Assembly (NCBI RefSeq): GCF_034676705.1
Contig: NZ_JAUCBS010000009.1
Coordinates: 124,001-188,000 of the forward strand
Length of the DNA stretch: 64,000 nucleotides
Reading direction: 5' to 3'
DNA from: Gemmobacter sp.
GTDB taxonomy: Bacteria > Pseudomonadota > Alphaproteobacteria > Rhodobacterales > Rhodobacteraceae
How positions within the stretch are numbered: position 1 is the first letter of the stretch; the number at the start of each line of letters is the position of its first letter. The translations under genes were made by a program, and so were the position numbers. This document shows positions 1 through 8,554 of the stretch, in pieces. The notes under the pieces were generated by a model. It ran no database searches and was not told where the DNA came from. It saw nothing but the letters and a program-made list of their open reading frames with translations.

Positions 1-906
1 GGCGCCGCCACCGTGCGCCTGCTTGCGGCGCCCGACAGGCTGGACATGCGGTTCCTGAATGCCGGCCGGGTGGAGCTGTATCAGCTGCGCGAACTGGCGC
101 TGTATCTGCTGGACCATCTGTGGCCCGAGGCGGCGGCGGGCATCGCCTGGCAGGGGTTCGATGCGCTGGCCGATGTGCCGCCGAATTTCCACACCGCCCG
201 TCTGGTGGCGCGCGACCGGATCGGCGCGAATTTCCTGCGGGTGACGCTGGCATCGGATGGCGTGGCGGCGCTGGCATCCGGCGCGATGCACTTTTCCCTG
301 CTGCTGCCCCCCGAAGGGCGCGCGCCCGTCTGGCCCTGGCTGGATGACCGGGGCCGCACCAAATGGCCCGAGGGCGCCGATGCGCTGCACCGCGCCGCCT
401 ATACCTTTGTCACGCTGGATCCTGCCGGGGGGCAGTTCACCTTTGACATCTACCTGCACGATGGCAGCCGCACCAGCGACTGGGCGCTGACCGCCCCCGT
501 CGGTGCGCTGGTCGGGCTGACCGGCCCGGGCGGCGGCGGCTTTCCCCCCGGCGACGATCTGCTGCTGGCGGGCGATGAAACCGCGCTGCCGGCGATCCGG
601 CGGATCATCGAAAGCTCCGACCCCTCGCGGCGCATCACCGCGCTGGTGGAAACCGGCGATCCGGGCGACCGGCTGATTGCCGACGTGCCGGATCATGTGG
701 CGCTGCGCTGGCTGGACCGCCGCGCAGGCGAAACGCTGGACAAGGTGCTGCCCGCGCTGTCGGTGGCGGGGCCGGGCACCAGCCGGTTCGTCTGGGTGGC
801 GGCGGAAAAGGAGGTGATCCGCACCGCCCGCAGCCATTTCCGCGCCACCGCCGCGCTGACCCCGGCCGAGGGGTATTTTTCCTGGTATTGGGAACGCCCG
901 GCTTGA
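1..906 (+). CDS. Siderophore-interacting flavoprotein, 5' end outside window
   Basis: Siderophore-interacting protein (SIP) family: cytoplasmic FAD enzymes that release iron from ferric siderophores by reduction. The frame is already open at base 1, and the GTG at 13 is not a convincing start. The first ~35 residues resemble the tail of a DUF2218 domain, which often precedes SIP, so the true start lies upstream. The FAD-binding part carries an AAYTFVTLD segment (family RxYT region) and a GPGGGG stretch. The nucleotide-binding half has GDETALPAI, and the protein ends FSWYWERPA, as SIPs do. A second, complete SIP at 23790 belongs to the siderophore operon and shares the GDETALPAI motif. The DUF2218 assignment rests on a short fragment. 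Confidence 0.85.
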   Translation, partial: GAATVRLLAAPDRLDMRFLNAGRVELYQLRELALYLLDHLWPEAAAGIAWQGFDALADVPPNFHTARLVARDRIGANFLRVTLASDGVAALASGAMHFSLLLPPEGRAPVWPWLDDRGRTKWPEGADALHRAAYTFVTLDPAGGQFTFDIYLHDGSRTSDWALTAPVGALVGLTGPGGGGFPPGDDLLLAGDETALPAIRRIIESSDPSRRITALVETGDPGDRLIADVPDHVALRWLDRRAGETLDKVLPALSVAGPGTSRFVWVAAEKEVIRTARSHFRATAALTPAEGYFSWYWERPA

Positions 907-928
907 TCGGGCGCCGGGCTGCGATATA

Positions 929-946
929 TCTAGCCAGATAGCTAGA
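929..946. promoter_or_regulatory. Inverted repeat operator of vapBC
   Basis: TCTAGC-CAGATA-GCTAGA is a perfect 6-bp inverted repeat with a 6-bp spacer. It ends two bases before the AGGAG ribosome binding site (948-952) of the antitoxin gene. Phd/YefM-type antitoxins normally repress their own promoter through short palindromes at this position, so this is the likely autoregulatory operator. The AT-rich GATATATCT just upstream could be part of the -10 element. Confidence 0.6.
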
Positions 947-958
947 CAGGAGTGGCCC

Positions 959-1201
959 ATGTGGACCCTGCAAGATGCCAAGAACCGCTTTTCCGCGCTG
1001 GTCGATGCCGCGCTGGCCGGCCGCCCGCAGGAAGTGACGCGGCGGGGCCGGCCGGCCGTGGTCGTCCTGTCGGCCGAGGAATACCACCGGCTGGTGGCCG
1101 ATGCCGCCAGCCACCGCGAAAGTTTCGCCGACCATCTGCTGGACTTTCCCGGCGGCGATCCGGGCCGGCTGATGGCCCGGCCGCGTGACGTGGCGTTCTG
1201 A
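959..1201 (+). CDS. Phd/YefM-family antitoxin (VapB role)
   Basis: Eighty residues with the Phd/YefM fold: MWTLQDAKNRFSALVDAA at the N-terminus, then the family hallmark RRGRPAVVVLSAEEYHRL. The N-terminal half should dimerise and bind DNA, and the C-terminal tail should wrap the toxin. AGGAG at 948-952 sits 6 bases before the ATG. The stop codon overlaps the toxin start (TGATG, sharing base 1201), so the two are translationally coupled. It probably represses its own promoter through the inverted repeat at 929-946. Confidence 0.88.
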   Translation: MWTLQDAKNRFSALVDAALAGRPQEVTRRGRPAVVVLSAEEYHRLVADAASHRESFADHLLDFPGGDPGRLMARPRDVAF

Positions 1202-1608
1202 TGTATCTGCTGGATACCAACGTCATTTCCGCCGTGCGCCGCCCCGACCGCGCGCCGCAGGTGGCGGCCTGGCTGCGGGCGCAGCCGGAATCGTCGCTGT
1301 TCCTCAGCGTGATCACGCTGGGAGAGATCGAGCGTGGCATCCGCGCGCAGGAACGCGGCAACCCCGCCTTTGCCGCCGATCTGCGCGCTTGGGTGGACCG
1401 CACCGTGCGGCTGTTTTCCGACCGCATCCTGCCCTTTGGCCCCGAGGATGCGCGTATCTGGGGCCGGCTGTCGCAGGACATCGGCCATGGCGGGGCGGAT
1501 CTGATGATCGCCGCCACCGCGCTGGCCCATGGCGCCACGGTGGTGACAGGGAACACGGCGGATTTCCTGCCCACCGGCGTGCGGCTGGAGGATCCGTTTC
1601 AGGGTTGA
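1201..1608 (+). CDS. vapC: PIN-domain toxin VapC
   Basis: A 135-residue PIN-domain ribonuclease. It opens with MYLLDTNVIS (Asp5), followed by GEIERG (Glu42), ADLMIAATA (Asp100) and TGNTADF (Asn118, Asp121), the acidic Mg2+-binding set of VapC toxins, which cleave tRNA or rRNA. It is coupled to the antitoxin by a one-base overlap. The usual TRNxxDF motif reads TGNTADF here, a small deviation. The gene is convergent with the amidase gene, with only 36 bp between them. No mobile-element signature surrounds the pair. Confidence 0.9.
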   Translation: MYLLDTNVISAVRRPDRAPQVAAWLRAQPESSLFLSVITLGEIERGIRAQERGNPAFAADLRAWVDRTVRLFSDRILPFGPEDARIWGRLSQDIGHGGADLMIAATALAHGATVVTGNTADFLPTGVRLEDPFQG

Positions 1609-1644
1609 ACCCCCGTGGCGAGTGGGGCCGCCCGAAGGCCCCTG

Positions 1645-3036
1645 CTACCCCGGTGTCACCGGGGCCAGCCGGCCATTGGCGCGCTCGATCGCCTCGGCCG
1701 CCGCATAGAGCCGGTTTTCCTGGAACCGCCCGGCAATCAACTGCACCCCCAGCGGAAAGCCCGGCCCGTCCACCACCGGCACCGACAGCCCCGGCAAGCC
1801 CAGGATCGGCAGTGCCGTGGTGGGCGACAGGTCGCGGTAATAGGTCTCGAAACTGTCGGCATTGGCCAGGTCGGTGCCCACCGCATAGGGCCGCTGCCAG
1901 GCGGTGGCGGTCAGCACCACGGGATGGGTTTCGAACAGCATCTGCCAGTCGCGCAACAGGCGGCTGCGTTGGGCAAGGGCGGTCAGGAAATCGGCCTTGT
2001 CCAGGTCGGGCACGCCGTCCGACAGCCGGTCATAGGCATAGCGGATCGCGGCATCGCCGTTCTGGTCGATCAGCGTGCCCAGCCCCACCCGCATCTCGTT
2101 GACCATGACGATGCGCCACAGATCGGCAGCTTCGGGGATCGACGGTATGGCAACCTCCTCCACCGCATAGCCGCGGTCGGACAGCATCGCGCCTGCCCGC
2201 CGGATGGCGCGGGAAATGGCGGGGTCGCAGCCATCCTGCTCGGCCAGCATGGCAACCCGGCACGGGCCGGGATCGGCCATGGCAGGCATCGGCACCTGCC
2301 AGATGTCGCGCGGATCGTGCCGTGCGAACACCTGCATCGCCAGCCGGATATCCTGCACCGACCGCGCCAGCGGCCCCTGCACCGCCATCATCTGGCTGGC
2401 GATCATCCGTTCGGCGGCCTGCGTCGGGTTGAAGGCGGCCGCCAGCCCCGAGGTGGGCCGCAGCCCATAGACCCCGCAGCAATAGGCCGGATAGCGCACC
2501 GACCCGCCGATATCGTTGCCATGCGCCATCGCCCCGATGCCGGCCGCCACCGCCGACCCGGCGCCGCCCGACGACCCGCCGGCGGTGATCCCGGCGTCAT
2601 GCGGGTTCAGCGTGGCGCCGTGCAGCTCGTTCTCGGTGAACCAGCGCATGGAATAGCAGGGCGCGTTGGTGCGGCCGATGATCACCGCGCCGCTCATGCG
2701 CAGGTTGCGCACCACCGCGCCATCCTCGGGCGCGATCAGGTTGGCATAGGCTTTCACCCCGTTGGTGGTCGCCCGGCCCTTGTAGTCGGTGTTGATCTTG
2801 ACCGTCACCGGCACGCCATGCAGCGGGCCGGGGGGGCCCCCCCGCGCCAATGCGGCATCGGCAGCGCGGGCGGCGTCCATCGCCTGATCGTCCAGCCCGT
2901 CCACCACGGCATTCAGGGCGGGGTTCACCGCCGCCATCCGGGCCAGCGCGCTTTGCGTCGCCTCGACCGAGGAGACGCGCCCTGCCGCAATGGCGGTGGC
3001 CAGTTCCCCGGCGGTCCAGGCCCACAGGTCGGTCAT
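1645..3036 (-). CDS. Amidase (amidase-signature family)
   Basis: A 463-residue amidase-signature hydrolase from the ATG at 3036. The Ser-cisSer-Lys triad is visible: Lys80 in VTVKINTDYKG, Ser155 in TAGGSSGGAG and Ser179 in NDIGGSVR, with the family's 24-residue Ser-Ser spacing. It should hydrolyse a small amide in the cytoplasm. The ATG at 3051 is an alternative start with a purine-rich tract upstream; the frame extends to 3153 but that part is not protein-like. It lies 117 bp downstream of the peptide-type ABC importer on the same strand, with a hairpin repeat in the gap, so it may process an imported amide while being expressed less or separately. The substrate cannot be read from the sequence. 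Confidence 0.9.
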   Translation of the reverse strand: MTDLWAWTAGELATAIAAGRVSSVEATQSALARMAAVNPALNAVVDGLDDQAMDAARAADAALARGGPPGPLHGVPVTVKINTDYKGRATTNGVKAYANLIAPEDGAVVRNLRMSGAVIIGRTNAPCYSMRWFTENELHGATLNPHDAGITAGGSSGGAGSAVAAGIGAMAHGNDIGGSVRYPAYCCGVYGLRPTSGLAAAFNPTQAAERMIASQMMAVQGPLARSVQDIRLAMQVFARHDPRDIWQVPMPAMADPGPCRVAMLAEQDGCDPAISRAIRRAGAMLSDRGYAVEEVAIPSIPEAADLWRIVMVNEMRVGLGTLIDQNGDAAIRYAYDRLSDGVPDLDKADFLTALAQRSRLLRDWQMLFETHPVVLTATAWQRPYAVGTDLANADSFETYYRDLSPTTALPILGLPGLSVPVVDGPGFPLGVQLIAGRFQENRLYAAAEAIERANGRLAPVTPG

Positions 3037-3098
3037 TCCAACGTTTCCCATTCCGCCCTTGCCCCTCCTCTTTGCCTTTTTCGAAATACCCCGGGGGT

Positions 3099-3116
3099 CC
3101 GGGGGCTGGCCCCCGG
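3099..3116 (-). terminator. Hairpin of dispersed intergenic repeat, copy 1
   Basis: CCGGGGG-CTGG-CCCCCGG, a 7-bp stem with a 4-base loop. It is embedded in a longer conserved block (about 3082-3126) that reads on the minus strand GCGGGGCGGGA, hairpin, ACCCCCGGGGTATTTCG. It follows the stop codon of the double-ATPase gene. A second copy lies at 52188-52240, also after a minus-strand stop codon. The hairpin followed by TATTT suggests a transcription terminator. Confidence 0.6.
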
Positions 3117-3153
3117 TCCCGCCCCGCTCCACCAGCGCACCGGATGCCCGCAT

Positions 3154-4779
3154 CTAACCCGCCGCCGCCATCCGCCCGGCAAAGAAGTCGCGCCCCGGCA
3201 CGGCCTCCAGCAGGCGGCGGGTGTAGTCGGCCTCTGGGGCGTCGAACAGCTGCGCGGCGGGCGCCTGTTCCACGATCCGCCCGCGCTGCATGACGACGAT
3301 GCGGTCCGCAATCTCGCGCGCGACCCGCAGGTCGTGGGTGATGAACAGCATCGACAGGCCCATTTCCGCCTTCAGCTCCGACAGCAGCGCCAGCACCTGC
3401 GCCTGCACCGAGACATCCAGCGCCGAAACCGCCTCGTCTGCGATCAGCAGCACGGGATCCAGCGCCAGCGCCCGGGCAATGCAGATGCGCTGGCGCTGGC
3501 CGCCGGAAAATTCGTGCGGGAAACGGTCCAGCGCCTGCGCGCCCAGACCCACCCGGTCCAGCCAGCGGCGGGCGATGGCGCGCGCCTCGGCCCGCGGGGT
3601 GCCAAAGGCCATTGGCCCGCGCATGATGCTTTCGCCCACCTTCAGCCGCGGGTCGAGCGAGGCATAGGGATCCTGGAACACGATCTGCGCGCGGCGGCGG
3701 AACTGGCGCAGCGCCTCGCGCCCCATCGCGCGCACGTCCTGACCGCCGAACAGGATTTGCCCGCCATCGGGTTCGATCAGCCGCAGCACCATGCGCGCCA
3801 GCGTGGATTTGCCCGACCCGCTTTCGCCCACCACGGCCAGGGTATCGCCCTGCGCCAGCGCAACGTCGATACCATCGGCCGCCACCACCTTGCGCGGCGG
3901 GGCCAACAGGCCCTGCCGGGTGACGAAGGTTTTCTGCAACCCGCGGATTTCCAGAATGGGCGCCGCCGCCGAAGCGGTGGCCTGCACCGACCCGCGCCCC
4001 GGCACCGCATCCAGCAGCTGGCGGGTATAGTCCTGCGTCGGCGCGTTCAGCACCTGATCGGCCGGGCCCTGTTCCACCACCTTGCCATGGCGCAGCACCA
4101 CCACGCGGTCGGCAATATCGGCCACCACGCCGATATCATGGGTGATGAACAGCACGCCCATGCCGCGGTCGGCCTGCAACTGCTTGATCAGGTCCAGAAT
4201 CTGGCGCTGGGTCGTCACATCCAGCGCGGTGGTGGGTTCGTCGGCGATCAGCAGCTTGGGGTTGTTCGACAGCGCCATGGCGATCATCACGCGCTGGCGC
4301 TGCCCGCCCGACAGCTGGAACGGATAGGCCCGGGCCAGCTGCACCGGATCGGGCAGGCCGACCTGGCCGAACAGTTCCTGCACGCGGGCATCGACCTGTG
4401 CCTGTGCCAGGGCGGGGTCGTGGATGCGGATGGTTTCCGCCACCTGATGACCCACGCGGGCAAGCGGGTTCAGCGCCGTCAGCGGTTCCTGAAAGATCAT
4501 CGCGATGTCGCCGCCGCGCAGGGCGCGCATGTCGCGTTCGGCCAGATGCAGGATGTCGCGGCCCGTGAACCGCACCGATCCCGACAGCGGTTTCACCTTG
4601 GGTGGCAGCAGGCCCAGAATGGCATGCGCCGTCATCGACTTGCCGGACCCGGATTCCCCGACCAGACAGACAATCTCATTGGCGTTCACGTCCAGCGAAA
4701 TCCCGTCGACGGCGTTCGAACGGTCGGCACCGGCGGGCAGGCCCAGCACCAGATCCGTGATGGAAAGCAGCGGTGTCAT
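3154..4779 (-). CDS. Dipeptide-type ABC importer, fused double ATPase (DppD-DppF)
   Basis: A 541-residue protein with two complete peptide/nickel-type nucleotide-binding domains. Domain 1 has Walker A GESGSGKSMTAH, LSGGQRQR and DEPTTALDV. Domain 2 (after about residue 280) has GESGSGKSTLAR, FSGGQRQR and DEAVSALDV. Each is followed by the family's oligopeptide C-terminal extension (DYTRQLLDAVPGR and DYTRRLLEAVPGR). The ATG at 4779 was chosen because it overlaps the permease stop (ATGA) and begins the family's conserved MTPLLSITDL. It energises the permeases encoded upstream in the same operon. Confidence 0.93.
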   Translation of the reverse strand: MTPLLSITDLVLGLPAGADRSNAVDGISLDVNANEIVCLVGESGSGKSMTAHAILGLLPPKVKPLSGSVRFTGRDILHLAERDMRALRGGDIAMIFQEPLTALNPLARVGHQVAETIRIHDPALAQAQVDARVQELFGQVGLPDPVQLARAYPFQLSGGQRQRVMIAMALSNNPKLLIADEPTTALDVTTQRQILDLIKQLQADRGMGVLFITHDIGVVADIADRVVVLRHGKVVEQGPADQVLNAPTQDYTRQLLDAVPGRGSVQATASAAAPILEIRGLQKTFVTRQGLLAPPRKVVAADGIDVALAQGDTLAVVGESGSGKSTLARMVLRLIEPDGGQILFGGQDVRAMGREALRQFRRRAQIVFQDPYASLDPRLKVGESIMRGPMAFGTPRAEARAIARRWLDRVGLGAQALDRFPHEFSGGQRQRICIARALALDPVLLIADEAVSALDVSVQAQVLALLSELKAEMGLSMLFITHDLRVAREIADRIVVMQRGRIVEQAPAAQLFDAPEADYTRRLLEAVPGRDFFAGRMAAAG

Positions 4780-5606
4780 GCGCGCGAAATCCTCGGGTTG
4801 AGGGCATCGTTCAGGGCCTCGCCCACCAGGTTGATGGCGACGACCGTCAGCAGGATGGCAAGGCCGGGGAACACGCTCATCCACCAGGCCTGGCGGATCA
4901 CGGTGCGCCCGGCGCCGATCATGTAGCCCCAGCTCATGTAGTTCGGATCGCCCAGGCCCATGAAGGACAGTGCAGCCTCGATCAGGATGGCGGCGGCCAC
5001 GGTCAGGGCGCCCATGACGATGATCGGCGACACCGCGTTGGGCAGCACATGGCGCACCACCACCGACAGGGTGGATTGCCCCTGACAGCGCGCCGCCTGC
5101 ACGAATTCGCGCTGCGCCACGCTGCGCACCTGGGCGCGGGTCAGCCGGGCCAGCGGCGGCCAGCTGACCAGCCCGATGGCCAGGATGATCGTGCCGATGG
5201 ATGGGGTCAGGATGGCGACCAGCAGGATCGCCAGCACAAAGTTGGGGATGGTCTGGAAGATTTCGGTGAACTTGACGATCCCGGCATCCACCATGCCGCC
5301 GGCATAGCCCGACACGCAGCCCACCGTCACCCCGATCAGCAGCGCGGTCAGGGTAGAGGCGATGCCGATCAGGATCGACACGCGGGCGCCGTGCAGCACA
5401 CCGGCGGCAATGTCGCGGCCCATGGTATCGCCGCCCATCAGCATGCCGTTTTCACCGGGCCGGCTGAACGGCACGCCCGACATTTCCCAGGGCGACACGG
5501 GATACAGGATCGGCGCGGTCACGGCCATCAGGCAGACCAGCGCCAGCAGCACCAGCCCGATGATGCCCGCAGGCCGGCGCAGAAAGGTGCGAAGAAAGGT
5601 GTTCAT
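4776..5606 (-). CDS. Dipeptide-type ABC importer permease (DppC-like)
   Basis: A 276-residue inner-membrane permease with an N-terminal membrane helix, a periplasmic segment ending GGDTMGRDI (family GTDxxGRD) and the cytoplasmic ATPase-contact loop EFVQAARCQGQS. It ends in the typical LVGEALNDALNPR. It pairs with the DppB-like permease 10 bp upstream and overlaps the double ATPase by 4 bp. Confidence 0.93.
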   Translation of the reverse strand: MNTFLRTFLRRPAGIIGLVLLALVCLMAVTAPILYPVSPWEMSGVPFSRPGENGMLMGGDTMGRDIAAGVLHGARVSILIGIASTLTALLIGVTVGCVSGYAGGMVDAGIVKFTEIFQTIPNFVLAILLVAILTPSIGTIILAIGLVSWPPLARLTRAQVRSVAQREFVQAARCQGQSTLSVVVRHVLPNAVSPIIVMGALTVAAAILIEAALSFMGLGDPNYMSWGYMIGAGRTVIRQAWWMSVFPGLAILLTVVAINLVGEALNDALNPRISRA

Positions 5607-5616
5607 CTGGCCACTC

Positions 5617-6594
5617 CTATCGGGCGCCGATCCGGGGGTCGATCACCCGGTGCAACAGGTCGGTCAGCAGGTTCACCGCGATCACCAGCACCGACATCAC
5701 CAGGAACAGGCCCAGCAGCACCGGATAATCGCGCGAGGTGACGGCATCAAAGGTCAGCCGGCCCAGGCCGGGCCAGGAAAACACCGTTTCCACCACCACC
5801 GCCCCGCCGATCAGCGCGCCGGCTTGCAGGCCGGCAAAGGTGACCACCGGCACGGCGGCGTTGCGCAGCATGTGGCCGCGCAGGATCTGCCCTTCGGTCA
5901 GGCCCTTGGCGCGGGCGGTTTTCACGTGATCCTCGTGGCTGACCTCGATCAGCGAGGACCGCATCAGCCGGGTGTAGACCGCCATGTAGATCGCCGACAG
6001 CGTGACGGCCGGCAGGATCAGGTGCCGCGCCACATCCAGCGCATATTCCACCGGGCCGAAACTGGCGGCGCGGATGTTGGCATAGCCAAAGGCCGGCAGC
6101 CATTCCAGGTTGATGGAAAAGATCAGCACCAGCATCAGCCCCAGCCAGAACACCGGCATGGCATACAGCACCAGCGACACCATCGAGATCGCCAGATCCG
6201 ACCATTTCCCGTGTCGCAGCCCGGCCAGCGAGCCAAAGAACACGCCCCCCAGCAGCGACAGCGCGAATGCCGACAGCGTCAGCAGCAGCGTCGGCCCCAG
6301 CCGTTGCAGGATAAGGTCGCTGACATCGGTGCGCTGGCGGACCGAATAGCCCAGATCCAGCGTGACGATCTTGCCCAGATAGTTCGCGTATTGCACGAAC
6401 CAGGGTTGATCCAGGCCGTAATCGGCCCGGATCTGTTCGATGAACTTGGCGTCCGTCGCGCCGGACTGGCCCGCGATCACCAGGGCGGGGTCGCCCGGGG
6501 CGGAGTGGACAAGGACGAAATTGATCGTGGCAATGACGAGGATCGCAAACGCGATCCCCGCCAGTTTCGCCAGCACGCGCAGGACGATGGACAT
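5617..6594 (-). CDS. Dipeptide-type ABC importer permease (DppB-like)
   Basis: A 325-residue permease of the DppB/OppB family. It has an N-terminal helix, then APGDPALVIAGQSG, DYGLDQPWFVQY, the coupling loop HEDHVKTARAKGL and the C-terminal DLLHRVIDPRI. Its ATG shares a base with the stop of the binding-protein gene (TGATG at about 6592-6596), so it is translated together with that gene. With the DppC-like protein it forms the membrane channel of this importer. Confidence 0.93.
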   Translation of the reverse strand: MSIVLRVLAKLAGIAFAILVIATINFVLVHSAPGDPALVIAGQSGATDAKFIEQIRADYGLDQPWFVQYANYLGKIVTLDLGYSVRQRTDVSDLILQRLGPTLLLTLSAFALSLLGGVFFGSLAGLRHGKWSDLAISMVSLVLYAMPVFWLGLMLVLIFSINLEWLPAFGYANIRAASFGPVEYALDVARHLILPAVTLSAIYMAVYTRLMRSSLIEVSHEDHVKTARAKGLTEGQILRGHMLRNAAVPVVTFAGLQAGALIGGAVVVETVFSWPGLGRLTFDAVTSRDYPVLLGLFLVMSVLVIAVNLLTDLLHRVIDPRIGAR

Positions 6595-8180
6595 CAGGCG
6601 TAGCGGGCGCTTGCGAAGTTGCCGTTGACGCCGGTGCCCGTGACGATGACATCCTTCAGCCGGCTGTCATGCATCGTCGGGTAACGCTGTTCGGTCATCC
6701 ACAGCACCGGCAGGTCGGCGGCCAGGATGCGCTGCACTTCGGAATACAGCTCTTGCCGTTTCGCCGGGTCGATGGCCACGGCGGCCTCGGTGAACAGGCG
6801 GTCCACCTCGGGGTTTTCATAGCCTTCGGTGTTGGTGAACAGCACGCCCTTGCGGATGTTGGTGCTGATATAGCTGCGCGCCACCCCAAGCGCCGGGTCG
6901 GCGTTCTGATACAGCATGTTCGTCGTCACCTCGAATTCCCAGTTCGAGACCTGCTGCCCCCAGCCTGCCATGTCGGTGGACACCAGGTTCACCTCGATCC
7001 CGCCGGCGGTCATGGCCTGGCGGAAGTATTCGGCAAGCCGGGTCCACATCTCGCCGGCCGGGACGACCAGGAAGTTGATGGTCAGCCGCTTGCCGTCGGC
7101 GCCTTTCTTCAGCCCCATCTCGTCCAGCAGGGCATTCGCCTTGGCCACGTCCAGATCGTAGGTCGGCAGGTCTGCCTCGTGGAACGGGGTTGTCGAACAC
7201 AGCGGGCCGTTGGCGGCCTTGGCCAGCCCGAACATGATGCGGTCCACGATGAACGACTTGTCCAGCAAGTGCATCACCGCCTGGCGGAACCGCAGGTCGT
7301 TGAACGGGGCCTTGCGCAGGTTCAGTTCATACCACAGCAGGGGCGAGAAGAATTCGTAGCCCTGCGTCGTCATGGTCAGGTTCGGCAGCGCGGCCAGGCG
7401 GGCGACGTCGAAGTTTTCCACATCGTTCCAGGCCGAGAGCTGCGCCTCGCCCGTTTCCATCGCGACCGACCGCGAGGCGGCATCGGGGACGATGCGGAAG
7501 AAGATTTCCGTCAGGCCGGGCTTGCCGTCCATGTAGTAATCCGGGTTCGCCACCAGATGGATATGCGATCCCTTGACCCATTCCTTGAACATGAACGGCC
7601 CGGTGCCGATGGGATGGGCATTCTTGGGGTTGTTGCGGTAGTCGGTGCCCTCGAAGATGTGTTTCGGGCAGATCGGGGCCGAACCGGCCTCGAACGCCTT
7701 GAGGAAGGGGGCGAAGGGCGCCTTCAGCTTGAACACCACGGTGTGGTCGTCCACCGCCGTGATGCTTTCGCAGCGCTCAAAGCTGCCACGGGCGCGGGGA
7801 TGCACCTCTTTCAGCATGACGTCGCAGGAAAACACCACATCGGCCGAGGTAAAGGGCGTGCCGTCGTGCCATTTCGCCGCCTTTTGCAGGTGGAAGGTAT
7901 AGGTCAGGCCATCGGCCGACACCTCCCAGCTTTCGGCAAGCTGCGGCATGGGGTTCAGTTCAAAGTCGAAATCCAGCAGGCCTTCGTACATCTTGGACCC
8001 GGCCACGATGGTGGGCTGCTGCTGGTTCAGCGGCAGCACCAGCATCGGCGGTTCCGGGGTCAGCAGGGCGGTCAGGCCGCCTGCGGGGGTCTGGGCATAG
8101 GCCATGCCATCGCGCCACAGGCCCATTCCCGACGCTGCAAGGCCGGACAGCAGCAGCGTGTTGAACTCGCGTCTTTTCAT
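6594..8180 (-). CDS. Peptide-type ABC substrate-binding protein (SBP family 5), Tat signal
   Basis: A 528-residue periplasmic solute-binding protein of family 5 (DppA/OppA-like). The N-terminus KRREFNTLLLSGL is a twin-arginine signal, so it is probably exported folded through Tat. Family features include YTFHLQKAAKWHDGTPF, IGTGPFMFKEW and FRQAVMHLLDKSFI. It is the first gene of a five-gene minus-strand series (binding protein, DppB, DppC, double ATPase, amidase) and diverges from an IclR regulator. The ligand may be a peptide, amide or other small organic compound. Confidence 0.92.
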   Translation of the reverse strand: MKRREFNTLLLSGLAASGMGLWRDGMAYAQTPAGGLTALLTPEPPMLVLPLNQQQPTIVAGSKMYEGLLDFDFELNPMPQLAESWEVSADGLTYTFHLQKAAKWHDGTPFTSADVVFSCDVMLKEVHPRARGSFERCESITAVDDHTVVFKLKAPFAPFLKAFEAGSAPICPKHIFEGTDYRNNPKNAHPIGTGPFMFKEWVKGSHIHLVANPDYYMDGKPGLTEIFFRIVPDAASRSVAMETGEAQLSAWNDVENFDVARLAALPNLTMTTQGYEFFSPLLWYELNLRKAPFNDLRFRQAVMHLLDKSFIVDRIMFGLAKAANGPLCSTTPFHEADLPTYDLDVAKANALLDEMGLKKGADGKRLTINFLVVPAGEMWTRLAEYFRQAMTAGGIEVNLVSTDMAGWGQQVSNWEFEVTTNMLYQNADPALGVARSYISTNIRKGVLFTNTEGYENPEVDRLFTEAAVAIDPAKRQELYSEVQRILAADLPVLWMTEQRYPTMHDSRLKDVIVTGTGVNGNFASARYA

Positions 8181-8554
8181 GCGTCACCTCTCTGTGTGCC
8201 ACCCGCATCGCCTCGCCGGGGAGGGGTGTGCTTGTTTGTCGGGCACGCCACCGGGGCGGCGTGCCGGGGGGATTGCGGCCTGCCCGCAGGCAGGGCCGTC
8301 GGTTGCCGGCGGCCCGGCGCGCGAAGCGCCTGGCGGGGCCGGATCTGGGGCCGGGTGGTGAGCAGGAAATTCACCATTCAGGCCACAAAATTCATCTGTA
8401 AGAATTGCAAGTCAAGACCGCTTCTGCGATCATCGCTGCGGGCCAGATCGGCAGCGGTCTGGCCGCCTTGCGCGAAAGGCTGGCAAGCGGTCGGGTGACC
8501 TGCCAGTATCGGCGCGGGACGGTGCAGGCGCAGCGCGGAAGGGCAGACGGCGAC
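8181..8554. promoter_or_regulatory. Divergent control region between ABC operon and iclR-type gene
   Basis: A 374-bp intergenic region. GGCACGCC/GGCGTGCC at 8242-8249 and 8258-8265 is a perfect 8-bp inverted repeat with an 8-bp spacer, just upstream of the binding-protein gene. Nearer the regulator gene the DNA becomes AT-richer and holds AATTC/GAATT (8389-8393, 8402-8406), a 5-bp inverted repeat with an 8-bp spacer, plus another GAAATTC at about 8366. Either could be the IclR operator. The open frame entering this region from 8405 starts at TTG and its N-terminal part does not look like protein. Confidence 0.45.

Noticed and set aside
3037..3153. N-terminal extension of the amidase reading frame
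   Set aside because: The extra residues are Gly/Pro/Arg-rich and cover the hairpin repeat; the family begins at about MTDLWAWTAGEL.
1615..4926. Very long plus-strand open frame opposite the amidase and double-ATPase genes
   Set aside because: It is rich in His, Arg, Gln, Gly and Pro with no domain, as expected for the antisense of GC-rich coding DNA. The minus-strand genes have clear catalytic motifs.
8405..8554. Longer IclR start at TTG 8405
   Set aside because: The additional 50 residues lack IclR similarity and would place the putative operator repeats inside the gene.
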